NCBI RefSeq assembly: GCF_900141885.1
Contig: NZ_FQYY01000001.1
Location: 434,001 to 498,000, forward strand
Direction of reading: 5' to 3'
Length of the DNA stretch: 64,000 nt
Origin: Mesonia phycicola
GTDB taxonomy: Bacteria > Bacteroidota > Bacteroidia > Flavobacteriales > Flavobacteriaceae
A program made the translations under genes and the position numbers. Below the pieces are notes generated by a model. It searched no databases. It saw only the letters and a program-made list of their open reading frames with translations, and was not told where the DNA came from. Shown here piece by piece: positions 36,464-44,218 of this stretch (the stretch's first letter is position 1; each line of letters begins with the position of its first letter).

Positions 36464-36467
36464 ATGG

Positions 36468-36497
36468 TAAAGATACAGAATAAGGAAATAATCCAAA
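36468..36497 (-). promoter_or_regulatory. Promoter of the S24 regulator, leaderless candidate
   Basis: Minus strand: TTTG at 36497-36494, an 18-base spacer and TATCTTTA at 36475-36468 (seven of eight -7 positions). The -7 box ends four bases before the ATG, so transcription should start at or next to the A of the start codon. Confidence 0.5.
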
Positions 36498-36523
36498 AAT
36501 AAAAAAGGAAATTTTCCGTGAAA

Positions 36524-37738
36524 TTATTGAGTTTTTAATTTTCGCTTCAGGTATTTAAAAGATAAAGCGTAATAAATTACCAACATTAAAGGCAAAGAAA
36601 TCATTAAATACCTCAACGCCATATCTAAACTATTAATTACACTTCCAGAAGAAGAAATTACAAAGCTAGAAAAAGAGATAATTATATATAATAAACCACC
36701 TATAAGTCCGCCAGCAATCCCAGCATAGCTAGGGAAGTACAACATATTATTGGTAAAGTAATTGGTAAATATAAAGCCTGAACAAATATGAATAACAAAA
36801 GCAAAAGCGATTAAAAGATATAAACTATCGTATTGCAGGCTTATACCTATTAACATTGCAATTAGCACCAATTGAACAATAACAGCCCTTTTATTTTTTA
36901 AAACAAATGCTTTAGCATTAAAACGTTTACTCAATATACCACCAACCATCCAAGAAACTCCTAGAATTAAAGTACAATAACCTATCACTACAGAGTTAAA
37001 ATTAAAATGGTGTTCTACTACAAAAGGACCTGACACATTAAATACCATTACTACAGAATATGCTAAACCTAAAATTAAAATACCAAGTATAAAAGGTTTA
37101 TTTCTAAGCATAATGCTATACAGTATTACGGTTTTCTTTAGATTAAATTTCTTTGTTACCCGTATAGTTTCACCACTAAACAAAATTTCTGCTACCAATA
37201 AAATTGCTGCATAAATGGCTAAAAAGTAAAAATTAGCTTGCCAATTAAATACATCTTCTAGATATCCGCCAAGAAAAGGAGCTATTATAGGTCCGCAAGA
37301 CCAAACTATAGTAAAAAAGCTTAAATAATGTTTTCTCCTTTCTGTTTCATAAACATCTACAAAATAAGCTCGTTTAGCAACCACTACAAATGCAGTACCA
37401 ATACCTTGTACTATTCGCCAAAAACAAATTAGCCACACTTCTTCTGTAAATGTTACTGCCAAACTACTAACTAATAAAACTGCTAACGAAATTAAAAGAG
37501 GTTTATAGCGCCCAATACTATCTAATATACTCCCTACAAATAATTGTGCTACACCATAACTTAAAAAAAAGCAGGTTAACGTTAACTGAATACTCTTTTC
37601 TGAAACTAATAAATCTTTAGACATAGCAGGGAAAGAGGGCAGATAAACATCTGTCATAAATCCAGAAAGAGGAATAGTAAAAAAGGTAATAATCGTAGCC
37701 AGTTTTTTTTGGCTCTCGGTTGCTTTCTGTAAATGCAT
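36524..37738 (-). CDS. Bcr/CflA-family MFS drug efflux transporter
   Basis: A 404-residue transporter with 12 helices. PLSGFMTDVYLPSFPAM in helix 1 and GVAQLFVGSILDSIGRYKPLL in the 2-3 loop are characteristic of the Bcr/CflA branch, which exports bicyclomycin, sulfonamides or small peptides in other bacteria. It lies 60 bases before the S24 regulator in the same direction, but the regulator has its own promoter. Substrate not predictable. Confidence 0.9.
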   Translation of the reverse strand: MHLQKATESQKKLATIITFFTIPLSGFMTDVYLPSFPAMSKDLLVSEKSIQLTLTCFFLSYGVAQLFVGSILDSIGRYKPLLISLAVLLVSSLAVTFTEEVWLICFWRIVQGIGTAFVVVAKRAYFVDVYETERRKHYLSFFTIVWSCGPIIAPFLGGYLEDVFNWQANFYFLAIYAAILLVAEILFSGETIRVTKKFNLKKTVILYSIMLRNKPFILGILILGLAYSVVMVFNVSGPFVVEHHFNFNSVVIGYCTLILGVSWMVGGILSKRFNAKAFVLKNKRAVIVQLVLIAMLIGISLQYDSLYLLIAFAFVIHICSGFIFTNYFTNNMLYFPSYAGIAGGLIGGLLYIIISFSSFVISSSGSVINSLDMALRYLMISLPLMLVIYYALSFKYLKRKLKTQ

Positions 37739-37866
37739 GAGAATATATAGATAAGACTTTAAGAAACATTGGTTAGAATTTTAGCCAGTGCTTTCTTTAA
37801 AAACCTCAAAATTAAATCTTGTTTTTGTACTAGTTTTTAAACTTATGATACTTTAACAAATAAGAA

Positions 37867-37904
37867 TTTCAATAAAAGGATTTATTCCATAATTTTGTAC
37901 AAAA
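37867..37904 (+). promoter_or_regulatory. Promoter with palindromic operator, rSAM gene
   Basis: TTTC at 37867-37870, a 19-base spacer and an exact -7 box TAATTTTG at 37890-37897. The perfect 12-bp palindrome TTTTGTACAAAA at 37893-37904 overlaps the -7 box and the expected start of transcription, an ideal place for a repressor. The ATG at 37919 follows 15 bases later. Confidence 0.7.
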
Positions 37905-37918
37905 TCCTATCTTGTTGT

Positions 37919-39205
37919 ATGAATTTTGATCGAATAAAAGAAAAATTGAATATTCTTGCCGATGCGGCCAAATATGATGTGTCTTGCTCTAGTAGCGGGA
38001 GTAAACGTCAAAACCAAAATAAAGGCCTTGGCGATTCTAGCGGAATGGGTATTTGCCATAGTTATACAGAAGATGGACGTTGCGTTTCTTTGCTTAAAAT
38101 ATTACTCACTAACCATTGCATTTTTGATTGTGCGTATTGCGTAACTAGAAAAAGTAACGACATTAAACGAGCTGCTTTTAAAGTACAAGAAGTGGTTGAC
38201 TTAACCATTAATTTTTATCGAAGAAATTATATTGAAGGCTTATTTTTAAGTTCAGGTATTTTTAAAAGTCCAGATACTACGATGGAGCGTTTGGTACAGG
38301 TGGCAAAAAAACTTCGGTTAGAAGAAAATTTTAATGGATACATTCATTTAAAATCAATACCTGGTGCGAATGACGAGTTAATGCACGAAGCAGGTTTATA
38401 TGCAGATAGGCTTTCTGTAAATATAGAAATACCCACAAGAGAAGGTTTAAAGCTTTTAGCACCAGATAAAGACCGAAAAGATTTTTTACAACCCATGAAC
38501 AAAGTAAAAAATGAAATTATTCGGTATAAATCTGAAAAGAAAATTATAAAAAGTACTCCCAAATTTGCTCCAGCTGGGCAAAGCACACAAATGATTGTTG
38601 GCGCTACTAATGAAACTGATGCACAGGTAATGTATACCGCTGCCTATTTTTATAAAAAATACCAAATGAAACGGGTATATTATTCTGGCTATATTCCTAT
38701 TAGTTACGACGCTAGGTTACCCTCTATTGGTACAGATGTTCCGTTATTAAGAGAAAACAGGTTGTATCAAGCAGATTGGCTCATGCGTTTTTACGGATTT
38801 TCTATTGAAGAATTACTAAACAAAGAACATCCCAATCTCGACAGCGATGTAGACCCAAAACTAAGTTGGGCATTACGTAATTTACATTTATTTCCGGTAG
38901 ATGTAAATAAAGCAGATAAACAAATGCTTGCAAGAATACCTGGTCTTGGTATGAAATCTGTCTATAAAATTTTAGGAGCAAGAAAATACCGAAACCTCAA
39001 CTGGGAACACCTCAAAAAAATTGGAGTAGCACTAAATCGTGCTAAATATTTTATGGTTTGTAACTCTCAAGAATGGGAGAAAAAAGATCTTTCAGCAATG
39101 AGTATTAAAAATTTAATTCTTCAAAATTCAAAGAGTAAATTTAGAAATACATATAACAATCAACTTAATTTATTTGATAAACAAGATGCGTTAATTCAGT
39201 ATTAA
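37919..39205 (+). CDS. Radical SAM protein, putative DNA repair/modification
   Basis: A 428-residue protein of the rSAM_link_UDG type (TIGR03916). The radical-SAM cluster is Cys67, Cys71, Cys74 in NHCIFDCAYC, with extra cysteines 23, 46 and 55 in the conserved N-terminal SSSGSKRQ and GICHSY region. A helix-hairpin-helix near 335-365 (LARIPGLGMKSVYKILGAR) points to DNA binding. This family is nearly always paired with the DUF4130 protein that follows here, and both are associated with the uracil-DNA-binding UdgX family; the reaction is not known. I use ATG 37919 because the earlier ATG lies inside the promoter. Confidence 0.93.
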   Translation: MNFDRIKEKLNILADAAKYDVSCSSSGSKRQNQNKGLGDSSGMGICHSYTEDGRCVSLLKILLTNHCIFDCAYCVTRKSNDIKRAAFKVQEVVDLTINFYRRNYIEGLFLSSGIFKSPDTTMERLVQVAKKLRLEENFNGYIHLKSIPGANDELMHEAGLYADRLSVNIEIPTREGLKLLAPDKDRKDFLQPMNKVKNEIIRYKSEKKIIKSTPKFAPAGQSTQMIVGATNETDAQVMYTAAYFYKKYQMKRVYYSGYIPISYDARLPSIGTDVPLLRENRLYQADWLMRFYGFSIEELLNKEHPNLDSDVDPKLSWALRNLHLFPVDVNKADKQMLARIPGLGMKSVYKILGARKYRNLNWEHLKKIGVALNRAKYFMVCNSQEWEKKDLSAMSIKNLILQNSKSKFRNTYNNQLNLFDKQDALIQY

Positions 39206-39245
39206 ACCTTGATCAACTTCAACTAATTTTAAAATTAGGGTGGGG

Positions 39246-39268
39246 TGCTGAAACAAGTTCAGCATGAC
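39246..39268 (+). repeat. Short hairpin repeat, copy 1
   Basis: TGCTGAA (39246-39252), five-base loop, TTCAGCA (39258-39264), then TGAC. The same 23-base unit with one loop change recurs at 61470-61492. It sits in the 85-base gap between the radical-SAM and DUF4130 genes. Confidence 0.75.
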
Positions 39269-39290
39269 GACATTAAAAGTAAAGTAAAAA

Positions 39291-40046
39291 ATGGTATTTA
39301 TTTACGATTCATCTTTTGAAGGTTTTCTTTCGGCGGTTTTTATGGCTTATGAGTATAAATGTAAGCAACCAAAAATTGTGAAGAGAGAAAAGTTTTTAGG
39401 TGATTTTTTTGAAGAAGTGGAAGAGGTAATTACTTCCGAAGAAAAATCTAAACGAGTTTGGTTAAAAGTTAAAGAAAAATGTGGTTCTCGCGGAAGTCAA
39501 CAAATTTACTGGGCCTTTCTTAGTGAGTTAAATGAAATTGAAAATACACTTTTTCTATACATTCAACACGCCTTATCTTCAACCAAAAATATTACAAAAG
39601 ATTATGCCAATCCTGCTGTGTTAAAGGTTGCACAAACTGTAAAACAAGTAGGTCGAGAAAAACACCGAATGGATGCTTTTGTAAGATTTAGAAAAACTAA
39701 AGATGATATTTATTTTGCTACCGTAGAACCAGATTTTAATGTTTTACCTCTCAATATTAAACACTTTAAAAATAGGTATGCCGATCAAAAATGGTGCATT
39801 TACGATTTAAAAAGAAACTACGGAATTTTTTATGATCTAGAGAAAGTAGAAATTATACAGCTTGATTTGCCTACTTCTATTTTAGAAACTTCAACAGATT
39901 TTTTTACTACGGAAGAAATTCAGTTTCAACATTTATGGAAAAACTATTTTGACAGCACCAATATTAAATCTAGAAAAAATACTAAACTACACCAACAGCA
40001 CGTACCTAAACGATATTGGAAGTATTTAAGCGAGAAGTATTTATAA
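39291..40046 (+). CDS. DUF4130 DNA-metabolism partner of the rSAM protein
   Basis: A 251-residue protein of the TIGR03915/DUF4130 family, recognisable from FIYDSSFEGFLSAVF at the start, QVGREKHRMDAFVRF in the middle and the C-terminal QQHVPKRYWKYLSE. In other genomes this domain is adjacent to the radical-SAM partner and sometimes fused to UdgX, which binds uracil-DNA covalently. Here it is a stand-alone gene 85 bases after the radical-SAM gene, and no UdgX gene follows. Its biochemical role is unknown; it has no recognised nuclease motif. Confidence 0.92.
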   Translation: MVFIYDSSFEGFLSAVFMAYEYKCKQPKIVKREKFLGDFFEEVEEVITSEEKSKRVWLKVKEKCGSRGSQQIYWAFLSELNEIENTLFLYIQHALSSTKNITKDYANPAVLKVAQTVKQVGREKHRMDAFVRFRKTKDDIYFATVEPDFNVLPLNIKHFKNRYADQKWCIYDLKRNYGIFYDLEKVEIIQLDLPTSILETSTDFFTTEEIQFQHLWKNYFDSTNIKSRKNTKLHQQHVPKRYWKYLSEKYL

Positions 40047-40194
40047 AAAGATAGCGTATATAATTTTTTTAAAAAATTATACTTTCATCTTGTAACAAAA
40101 TAAAATTTATAGCGTCTTATAATGGAAAGCCAATATTAAAAAACGCCGAAATTTAATTAGTTAAAAATTGTTCTCATTCATCAATCAAAGGCGT
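40047..40194 (+). ncRNA. Possible structured RNA or leader
   Basis: A gap with an AT palindrome near 40059-40085, then ACGCC at 40143-40147 pairing with GGCGT at 40190-40194 just before a perfect terminator hairpin. The arrangement of enclosing stem plus terminator resembles a small RNA 3' end or an attenuated leader for the methyltransferase gene. No open frame longer than a few codons. Weak evidence. Confidence 0.22.
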
Positions 40195-40225
40195 AAAAGC
40201 TTAGCATCTTGCTAAGCTTTTTTTA
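40195..40225 (+). terminator. Terminator before the methyltransferase gene
   Basis: Perfect 11-bp stem (40195-40205 with 40211-40221), five-base loop, then a T-run. It ends 14 bases before the next ATG, so it either ends the rSAM/DUF4130 transcript or attenuates the gene that follows. Confidence 0.88.
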
Positions 40226-40238
40226 TTACATTTAAAAG

Positions 40239-40985
40239 ATGAAAGACAACTTCTCTAAAGATTCTCAACTCTACGCAAAATACCGACCTACCTATCCGGC
40301 CGTAGTATTTGACTATATTTTTAGTTTAGTAGAAAATAAAAATATTGCTTGGGATTGTGCTACAGGAAATGGCCAAGTAGCCACAAAATTAGCTGAAAAA
40401 TTTACGCTTGTTAAAGCTACAGATTTAAGTGCTTCTCAATTAAAAAACGCTACACCACTAAACAATATAGATTACTCTGTGCAATTAGCAGAAAAAACAA
40501 ATTTTAAAAATCATCAATTTGATTTAATTACCGTTTCTCAAGCTATACATTGGTTTAATTTCAATGAATTTTATGCAGAAGTAAATCGTACCTTAAAACC
40601 TAACGGGTATTTAGTAGTGATTGGGTATGGTTTAGCAAGCGTTACCCCTAAAATAAATAACTTAATTAATTATTTTTACAATGATATTTTAGGTAAATAT
40701 TGGGATGACGAACGTAAATATATAGAAGAAAATTACCAAACCATTCCGTTTCCTTTTAAAGAGGTGGCAGCTCCTAAATTTAAAATTACTTACTGTTGGA
40801 CCGCAGAAGATTTTTTAAATTACCTATATACTTGGTCTGCTGTAAAACATTTTATAAGCATTAAAAAAAGGAATCCGCTTAAGCTTATAGAACATGAGTT
40901 AAAGAATTATTGGGAAGATAAAAAAAGAGAAGTTACTTTCCCCGTGTTATTACGTGTAGGAAATAAAAAATCCTTTTCAGAATAA
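40239..40985 (+). CDS. Class I SAM-dependent methyltransferase
   Basis: A 248-residue Methyltransf_11-type protein. The SAM loop reads WDCATGNGQVATKLAEKF near residues 36-53 and the acidic LVKATDLSASQL follows. The N-terminal SKDSQLYAKYRPTYP and later ISQAIHWFNFNEFYAEVNRTLKPNG resemble the small-molecule methyltransferase group related to trans-aconitate and ubiquinone-type enzymes. Substrate unknown. The stop codon lies in the loop of the following terminator. Confidence 0.85.
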   Translation: MKDNFSKDSQLYAKYRPTYPAVVFDYIFSLVENKNIAWDCATGNGQVATKLAEKFTLVKATDLSASQLKNATPLNNIDYSVQLAEKTNFKNHQFDLITVSQAIHWFNFNEFYAEVNRTLKPNGYLVVIGYGLASVTPKINNLINYFYNDILGKYWDDERKYIEENYQTIPFPFKEVAAPKFKITYCWTAEDFLNYLYTWSAVKHFISIKKRNPLKLIEHELKNYWEDKKREVTFPVLLRVGNKKSFSE

Positions 40986-41003
40986 CTAAAAAGGATTTTT
41001 TAT
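40966..41003 (+). terminator. Terminator overlapping the methyltransferase 3' end
   Basis: AAAAATCCTTTT (40966-40977) pairs with AAAAGGATTTTT (40989-41000). The loop contains the TAA stop of the methyltransferase. It also faces the convergent clpS gene and may serve both. Confidence 0.8.
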
Positions 41004-41041
41004 TACTTCAAACTTATACTTAAACAAGCATAGTATAAAAA

Positions 41042-41317
41042 CTATTGAATTTCTGCACTCAGCCCTGCTTGTAATAAAGCGCTACAACGCGGTTCTAAAT
41101 CGTCATAATCGCCAGTTTTCACAGTACATTTTCCTTTGTAATGTATTAGCATAGTACATTGTTCTGCTTGTAAAGGATCATGGTCACAAGCATTCATCAA
41201 CATATCTATCACATAATCAAATGTGTTTACATCATCATTAAAAACAACAATTTCGTTTTGTCTTGTTTCTTGTTTATCTGTGAGTAACTCCTCTAAAACT
41301 TCTTCTTGTACACTCAT
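41042..41317 (-). CDS. clpS: ATP-dependent Clp protease adaptor ClpS
   Basis: A 91-residue adaptor that delivers N-degron substrates to ClpAP/ClpC. EIVVFNDDVNTFDYVIDMLMNACDHD and LIHYKGKCTVKTGDYDDLEPRCSALLQAGLSAEI follow the ClpS fold; the NDDVNTFDYV segment forms the N-degron pocket. I use ATG 41317 (MSVQEE) because the 20 codons upstream are not family-like and overlap prmA. It follows prmA in the same direction. Confidence 0.93.
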   Translation of the reverse strand: MSVQEEVLEELLTDKQETRQNEIVVFNDDVNTFDYVIDMLMNACDHDPLQAEQCTMLIHYKGKCTVKTGDYDDLEPRCSALLQAGLSAEIQ

Positions 41318-41366
41318 ATTTAAAATTTTAACATGTAAATTTAATAAACAATCTTCAAAAATTAAA

Positions 41367-42200
41367 TTATTTAACAAACTTTACAGCCACCCAATTGTCT
41401 CTTACTAAGTGAGTTTGATAGTTTAAACCTAAATTTTCACAACTTTCTTTAATTATAGGCAAATCTTCTTGGTAAAAACCACTTAAAAATAATTTACCGC
41501 CATTATTTAAACAGTTTACGTAGGTTGCCATATCATTTAATAAAATGTTACGATTAATGTTTGCAATTATTGCATCGTATGTTTTATTATTTAATAAGCT
41601 TGCATCTCCCTCATAGGCTGTGATGTGATGACAGTTATTTCTTTCTATATTTTCAACCGTATTTAAATAACACCAATTATCAATATCTATAGCATCTAGA
41701 GGTTTAGCACCTTTCATTTCTGCAAGAATTGCTAAAACTCCAGTACCACAGCCCATATCTAACACTTTTAGATTTCCCCAATCTTCTTTTAATATATGCT
41801 GAATCATCATATGCGTGGTGGCGTGATGACCTGTACCAAAACTCATTTTTGGCTCAATAACTATATCAAATTCTGTTTCTAATTTAGGGTGAAAAGGTGC
41901 TCTTACTTGGCAAAGCTCATCTACTACAATTGGAGAGAAGTTTTTCTCCCACTCTTCATTCCAATTTACTTGTTCAATATCTTCAGAAGTATAGGTAATC
42001 TTAAACTCTGTAGAGTCTAAAATCTGAATATTTTTTAATATCTCTTCATGATATTCTTTGGTTTGTATGTAAGCTTGTACTCCACTTTCTGTTTCTACAA
42101 AACTTTCAAAACCTGCTTCACCTAATTCAGCAATTAAAATTTCTGTTCCTGGTTGTAATGGCTCTACGTTAAAATAAAAGCCTTTATATGTTTGACTCAT
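41367..42200 (-). CDS. prmA: Ribosomal protein L11 methyltransferase
   Basis: A 277-residue PrmA. EEWEKNFSPIVV, KMSFGTGHHATTHMM and the SAM loop VLDMGCGTGVLAILAEMKGA are family signatures, and NINRNIL is the catalytic-region motif. It trimethylates L11 lysines and its N-terminus in the cytoplasm. It lies 22 bases after queE and is followed by clpS. Confidence 0.96.
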   Translation of the reverse strand: MSQTYKGFYFNVEPLQPGTEILIAELGEAGFESFVETESGVQAYIQTKEYHEEILKNIQILDSTEFKITYTSEDIEQVNWNEEWEKNFSPIVVDELCQVRAPFHPKLETEFDIVIEPKMSFGTGHHATTHMMIQHILKEDWGNLKVLDMGCGTGVLAILAEMKGAKPLDAIDIDNWCYLNTVENIERNNCHHITAYEGDASLLNNKTYDAIIANINRNILLNDMATYVNCLNNGGKLFLSGFYQEDLPIIKESCENLGLNYQTHLVRDNWVAVKFVK

Positions 42201-42222
42201 TTCTTTGAAAGAATTAAAATCT

Positions 42223-42855
42223 TTATGGAATATTTAAATATTTATGGGTTTGTAGAGATACTTTCCACTGTGGGTTTTGCATAACATAATCTACAATCAT
42301 TGGCACTACCTTATCTCTTACACTCCATTCTGGCTGCAGGTAAAGTATACAGTCTTTATTTACTTTAGTCGCCTGCTCTTCTGCAAATTTTAAATCGTGT
42401 TTATTAAAAACAATTACTTTTAACTCATTTGCTTGATCGTACACTTTTTGAGTGGGTAATTTTAATTTTTTAGGAGATAAACAAATCCAATCCCAAATAC
42501 CTGTTAACTCGTATGCACCAGAAGTTTCAATATGAGTTTGTGCCCCCTTATCTTTTAATTGATTAGTTAGCTCTGTCATATCCCAAGTTAATGGTTCACC
42601 TCCTGTTACCACAATAGTTTTGCTGTATTTTATAGCATTTTCTACAATGGTTTCTGTAGCTGTAGGCGGGTGCTTTTCTGCATCCCAACTTTCTTTCACA
42701 TCACACCAGTGGCAACCAACATCACAACCACCTATTCTTATAAAATATGCGGCTGTACCTTTATGGTAACCTTCCCCTTGAATGGTATAAAACTCTTCCA
42801 TTAAAGGAAGCATTTTACCTTGTTCTACCAACTGCTCTATTTCTTCTTTTTTCAT
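42223..42855 (-). CDS. queE: 7-carboxy-7-deazaguanine synthase
   Basis: A 210-residue radical-SAM enzyme in the queuosine/preQ0 pathway. The cluster ligands are Cys44, Cys48, Cys51 in GGCDVGCHWCD, a CX3CX2C spacing typical for QueE, and EEFYTIQGEGYHKG and VVTGGEPL bind substrate and SAM. Other pathway genes are not in the window. An exact -7 box TATCTTTG stands seven bases before the ATG. Confidence 0.95.
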   Translation of the reverse strand: MKKEEIEQLVEQGKMLPLMEEFYTIQGEGYHKGTAAYFIRIGGCDVGCHWCDVKESWDAEKHPPTATETIVENAIKYSKTIVVTGGEPLTWDMTELTNQLKDKGAQTHIETSGAYELTGIWDWICLSPKKLKLPTQKVYDQANELKVIVFNKHDLKFAEEQATKVNKDCILYLQPEWSVRDKVVPMIVDYVMQNPQWKVSLQTHKYLNIP

Positions 42856-42862
42856 AAGAGTG

Positions 42863-42870
42863 CAAAGATA
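42863..42870 (-). promoter_or_regulatory. -7 element of queE
   Basis: Minus strand 42870-42863 reads TATCTTTG, an exact TAnnTTTG match. With seven bases to the ATG the transcript would be almost leaderless. No good -33 element at 19 bases. Confidence 0.45.
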
Positions 42871-42994
42871 GTGATTAACAAAGGAACATACATTTTTTAC
42901 TCATTTTAAATTCAAATTCTATATAAGATATCTCTATAATAATTTCTAAGAGCAAATTACTATTACTACTTTTACCACTTAAAATAAACTACTC

Positions 42995-43543
42995 ATGAAA
43001 AAATTTATAGCCCTTTTTTCTATCCTTCTCTTACTTGCCTGTACTAAAGAAGAAAAACACAATCCTTTTTTAATAACAAACCAGCAAGTAGGCTTACTTA
43101 CTAAAAACATTCAGGTTAAAGATTTAGACTCTGTATATGCTAATGATTCTATTGTTTCTATAAACAAAAACCAATTTAGAACATCTACACAAATTACCAT
43201 TTTTGATAAAGCTGGTAAAGAGCTTTTATTATTAGACCCTGTACAAGTTTTTGATAGTACCAGTACAATCTCTACCATTCAATTAAAAGATAGTAGATTT
43301 AAAACTGAAAAAGGTTTAAGTATCTCTAGCACTTTTAAAGATATTGAAAGTAATTACAAAATTTCTAGAATAGAAAATACACTAAATAATGTAATTATAT
43401 TCTTAGACGATATTAATGTATATATAGCAATAGATAAAGAGAATATTTCTGGAGATGCTAAATACAATACAAACATCCCTATTGAATCAAATCAAATTCC
43501 TGATAATGCTAAGATTAAAAACTTTTGGATTGGTTGGGAGTAG
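42995..43543 (+). CDS. Hypothetical lipoprotein before the pyrophosphatase
   Basis: A 182-residue lipoprotein with a short signal (1-15) and lipobox LLAC (Cys16). The mature part is mixed alpha/beta without a recognised domain; TNQQVGLLTKNIQVKDLDSVYANDSIV and the C-terminal KIKNFWIGWE are the most distinctive parts. The next gene starts two bases after its stop, so it is co-transcribed with the lipoprotein pyrophosphatase. Function unknown. Confidence 0.75.
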   Translation: MKKFIALFSILLLLACTKEEKHNPFLITNQQVGLLTKNIQVKDLDSVYANDSIVSINKNQFRTSTQITIFDKAGKELLLLDPVQVFDSTSTISTIQLKDSRFKTEKGLSISSTFKDIESNYKISRIENTLNNVIIFLDDINVYIAIDKENISGDAKYNTNIPIESNQIPDNAKIKNFWIGWE

Positions 43544-43544
43544 T

Positions 43545-44165
43545 ATGAATATATTAAATTTTTGTGCAGGTCTACTTTCTATTTTAGTACTAACTAGTTG
43601 CCAACAAGAAAATAAAAAAGAAATAGACTACTACCACTTACCTACCTATTCTAAAAATAAAAACATTCAGGCTGTGGTAGAAATACCAGCAGGAACCAAT
43701 CACAAAATTGAATATAATAAAATAGAAAAAAAATTTATTAACGACACGCTTAACGGAAAAGACAGAATTATAGACTTTTTACCCTATTTAGGTAATTACG
43801 GTTTTATTCCTTCTACTTATAGCGATCCAGAAAATGGTGGTGATGGTGATGCTTTAGATGTTTTAATTTTAGGCGAAAATATTACCACAGGAAGCGTTGT
43901 CGAGATTATCCCTATTGGGATGATTGAGCTTTTAGACAACGAAGAGTCTGACAATAAAATTATTGCTATTCCTGCTGAAGAAAACAAGCGAATTATTAAA
44001 GCTACCAATTTTCATGAGTTTTCTGAAAATTATCCTGAAATAAGAAAAATGATAGGTGATTGGTTTAAATTTTACGATTTAAATGATGAAATTCAATTAA
44101 AACGTTGGACAGGTGAACAAGCCGCAATGAGTGAAATTGAAAAATGGAGATTACCTAACCCATAA
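43545..44165 (+). CDS. Family I inorganic pyrophosphatase, lipoprotein form
   Basis: A 206-residue family I pyrophosphatase. The catalytic signature is GGDGDALDVLIL, and AVVEIPAGTNHKIEYN, LGNYGFIPSTY and KFYDLNDEIQLKRW are family strands. Unlike the cytoplasmic enzyme it begins with a lipoprotein signal, LTSC (Cys19), so it should be anchored in the envelope, facing the periplasm. I chose ATG 43545 because the 30 codons upstream overlap the previous gene and are not family-like. Role inferred: hydrolysing extracytoplasmic pyrophosphate to recover phosphate. Confidence 0.9.
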   Translation: MNILNFCAGLLSILVLTSCQQENKKEIDYYHLPTYSKNKNIQAVVEIPAGTNHKIEYNKIEKKFINDTLNGKDRIIDFLPYLGNYGFIPSTYSDPENGGDGDALDVLILGENITTGSVVEIIPIGMIELLDNEESDNKIIAIPAEENKRIIKATNFHEFSENYPEIRKMIGDWFKFYDLNDEIQLKRWTGEQAAMSEIEKWRLPNP

Positions 44166-44207
44166 TATTACAAACAACAAAAAACCAATTCTAAACTCGC
44201 AACAATC

Positions 44208-44215
44208 TATTTTTG
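44208..44215 (+). promoter_or_regulatory. -7 element of the hydrolase gene, leaderless candidate
   Basis: TATTTTTG at 44208-44215 is an exact -7 match, ending three bases before the ATG at 44219; transcription would begin at the start codon. The -33 position has no TTTG, so this is tentative. Confidence 0.35.
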
Positions 44216-44218
44216 TGT

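Noticed and set aside
36507-36517. GGAAATTTTCC as operator of the S24 regulator
   Set aside because: Imperfect palindrome in very AT-rich sequence, upstream of the -33 element; could easily be chance.
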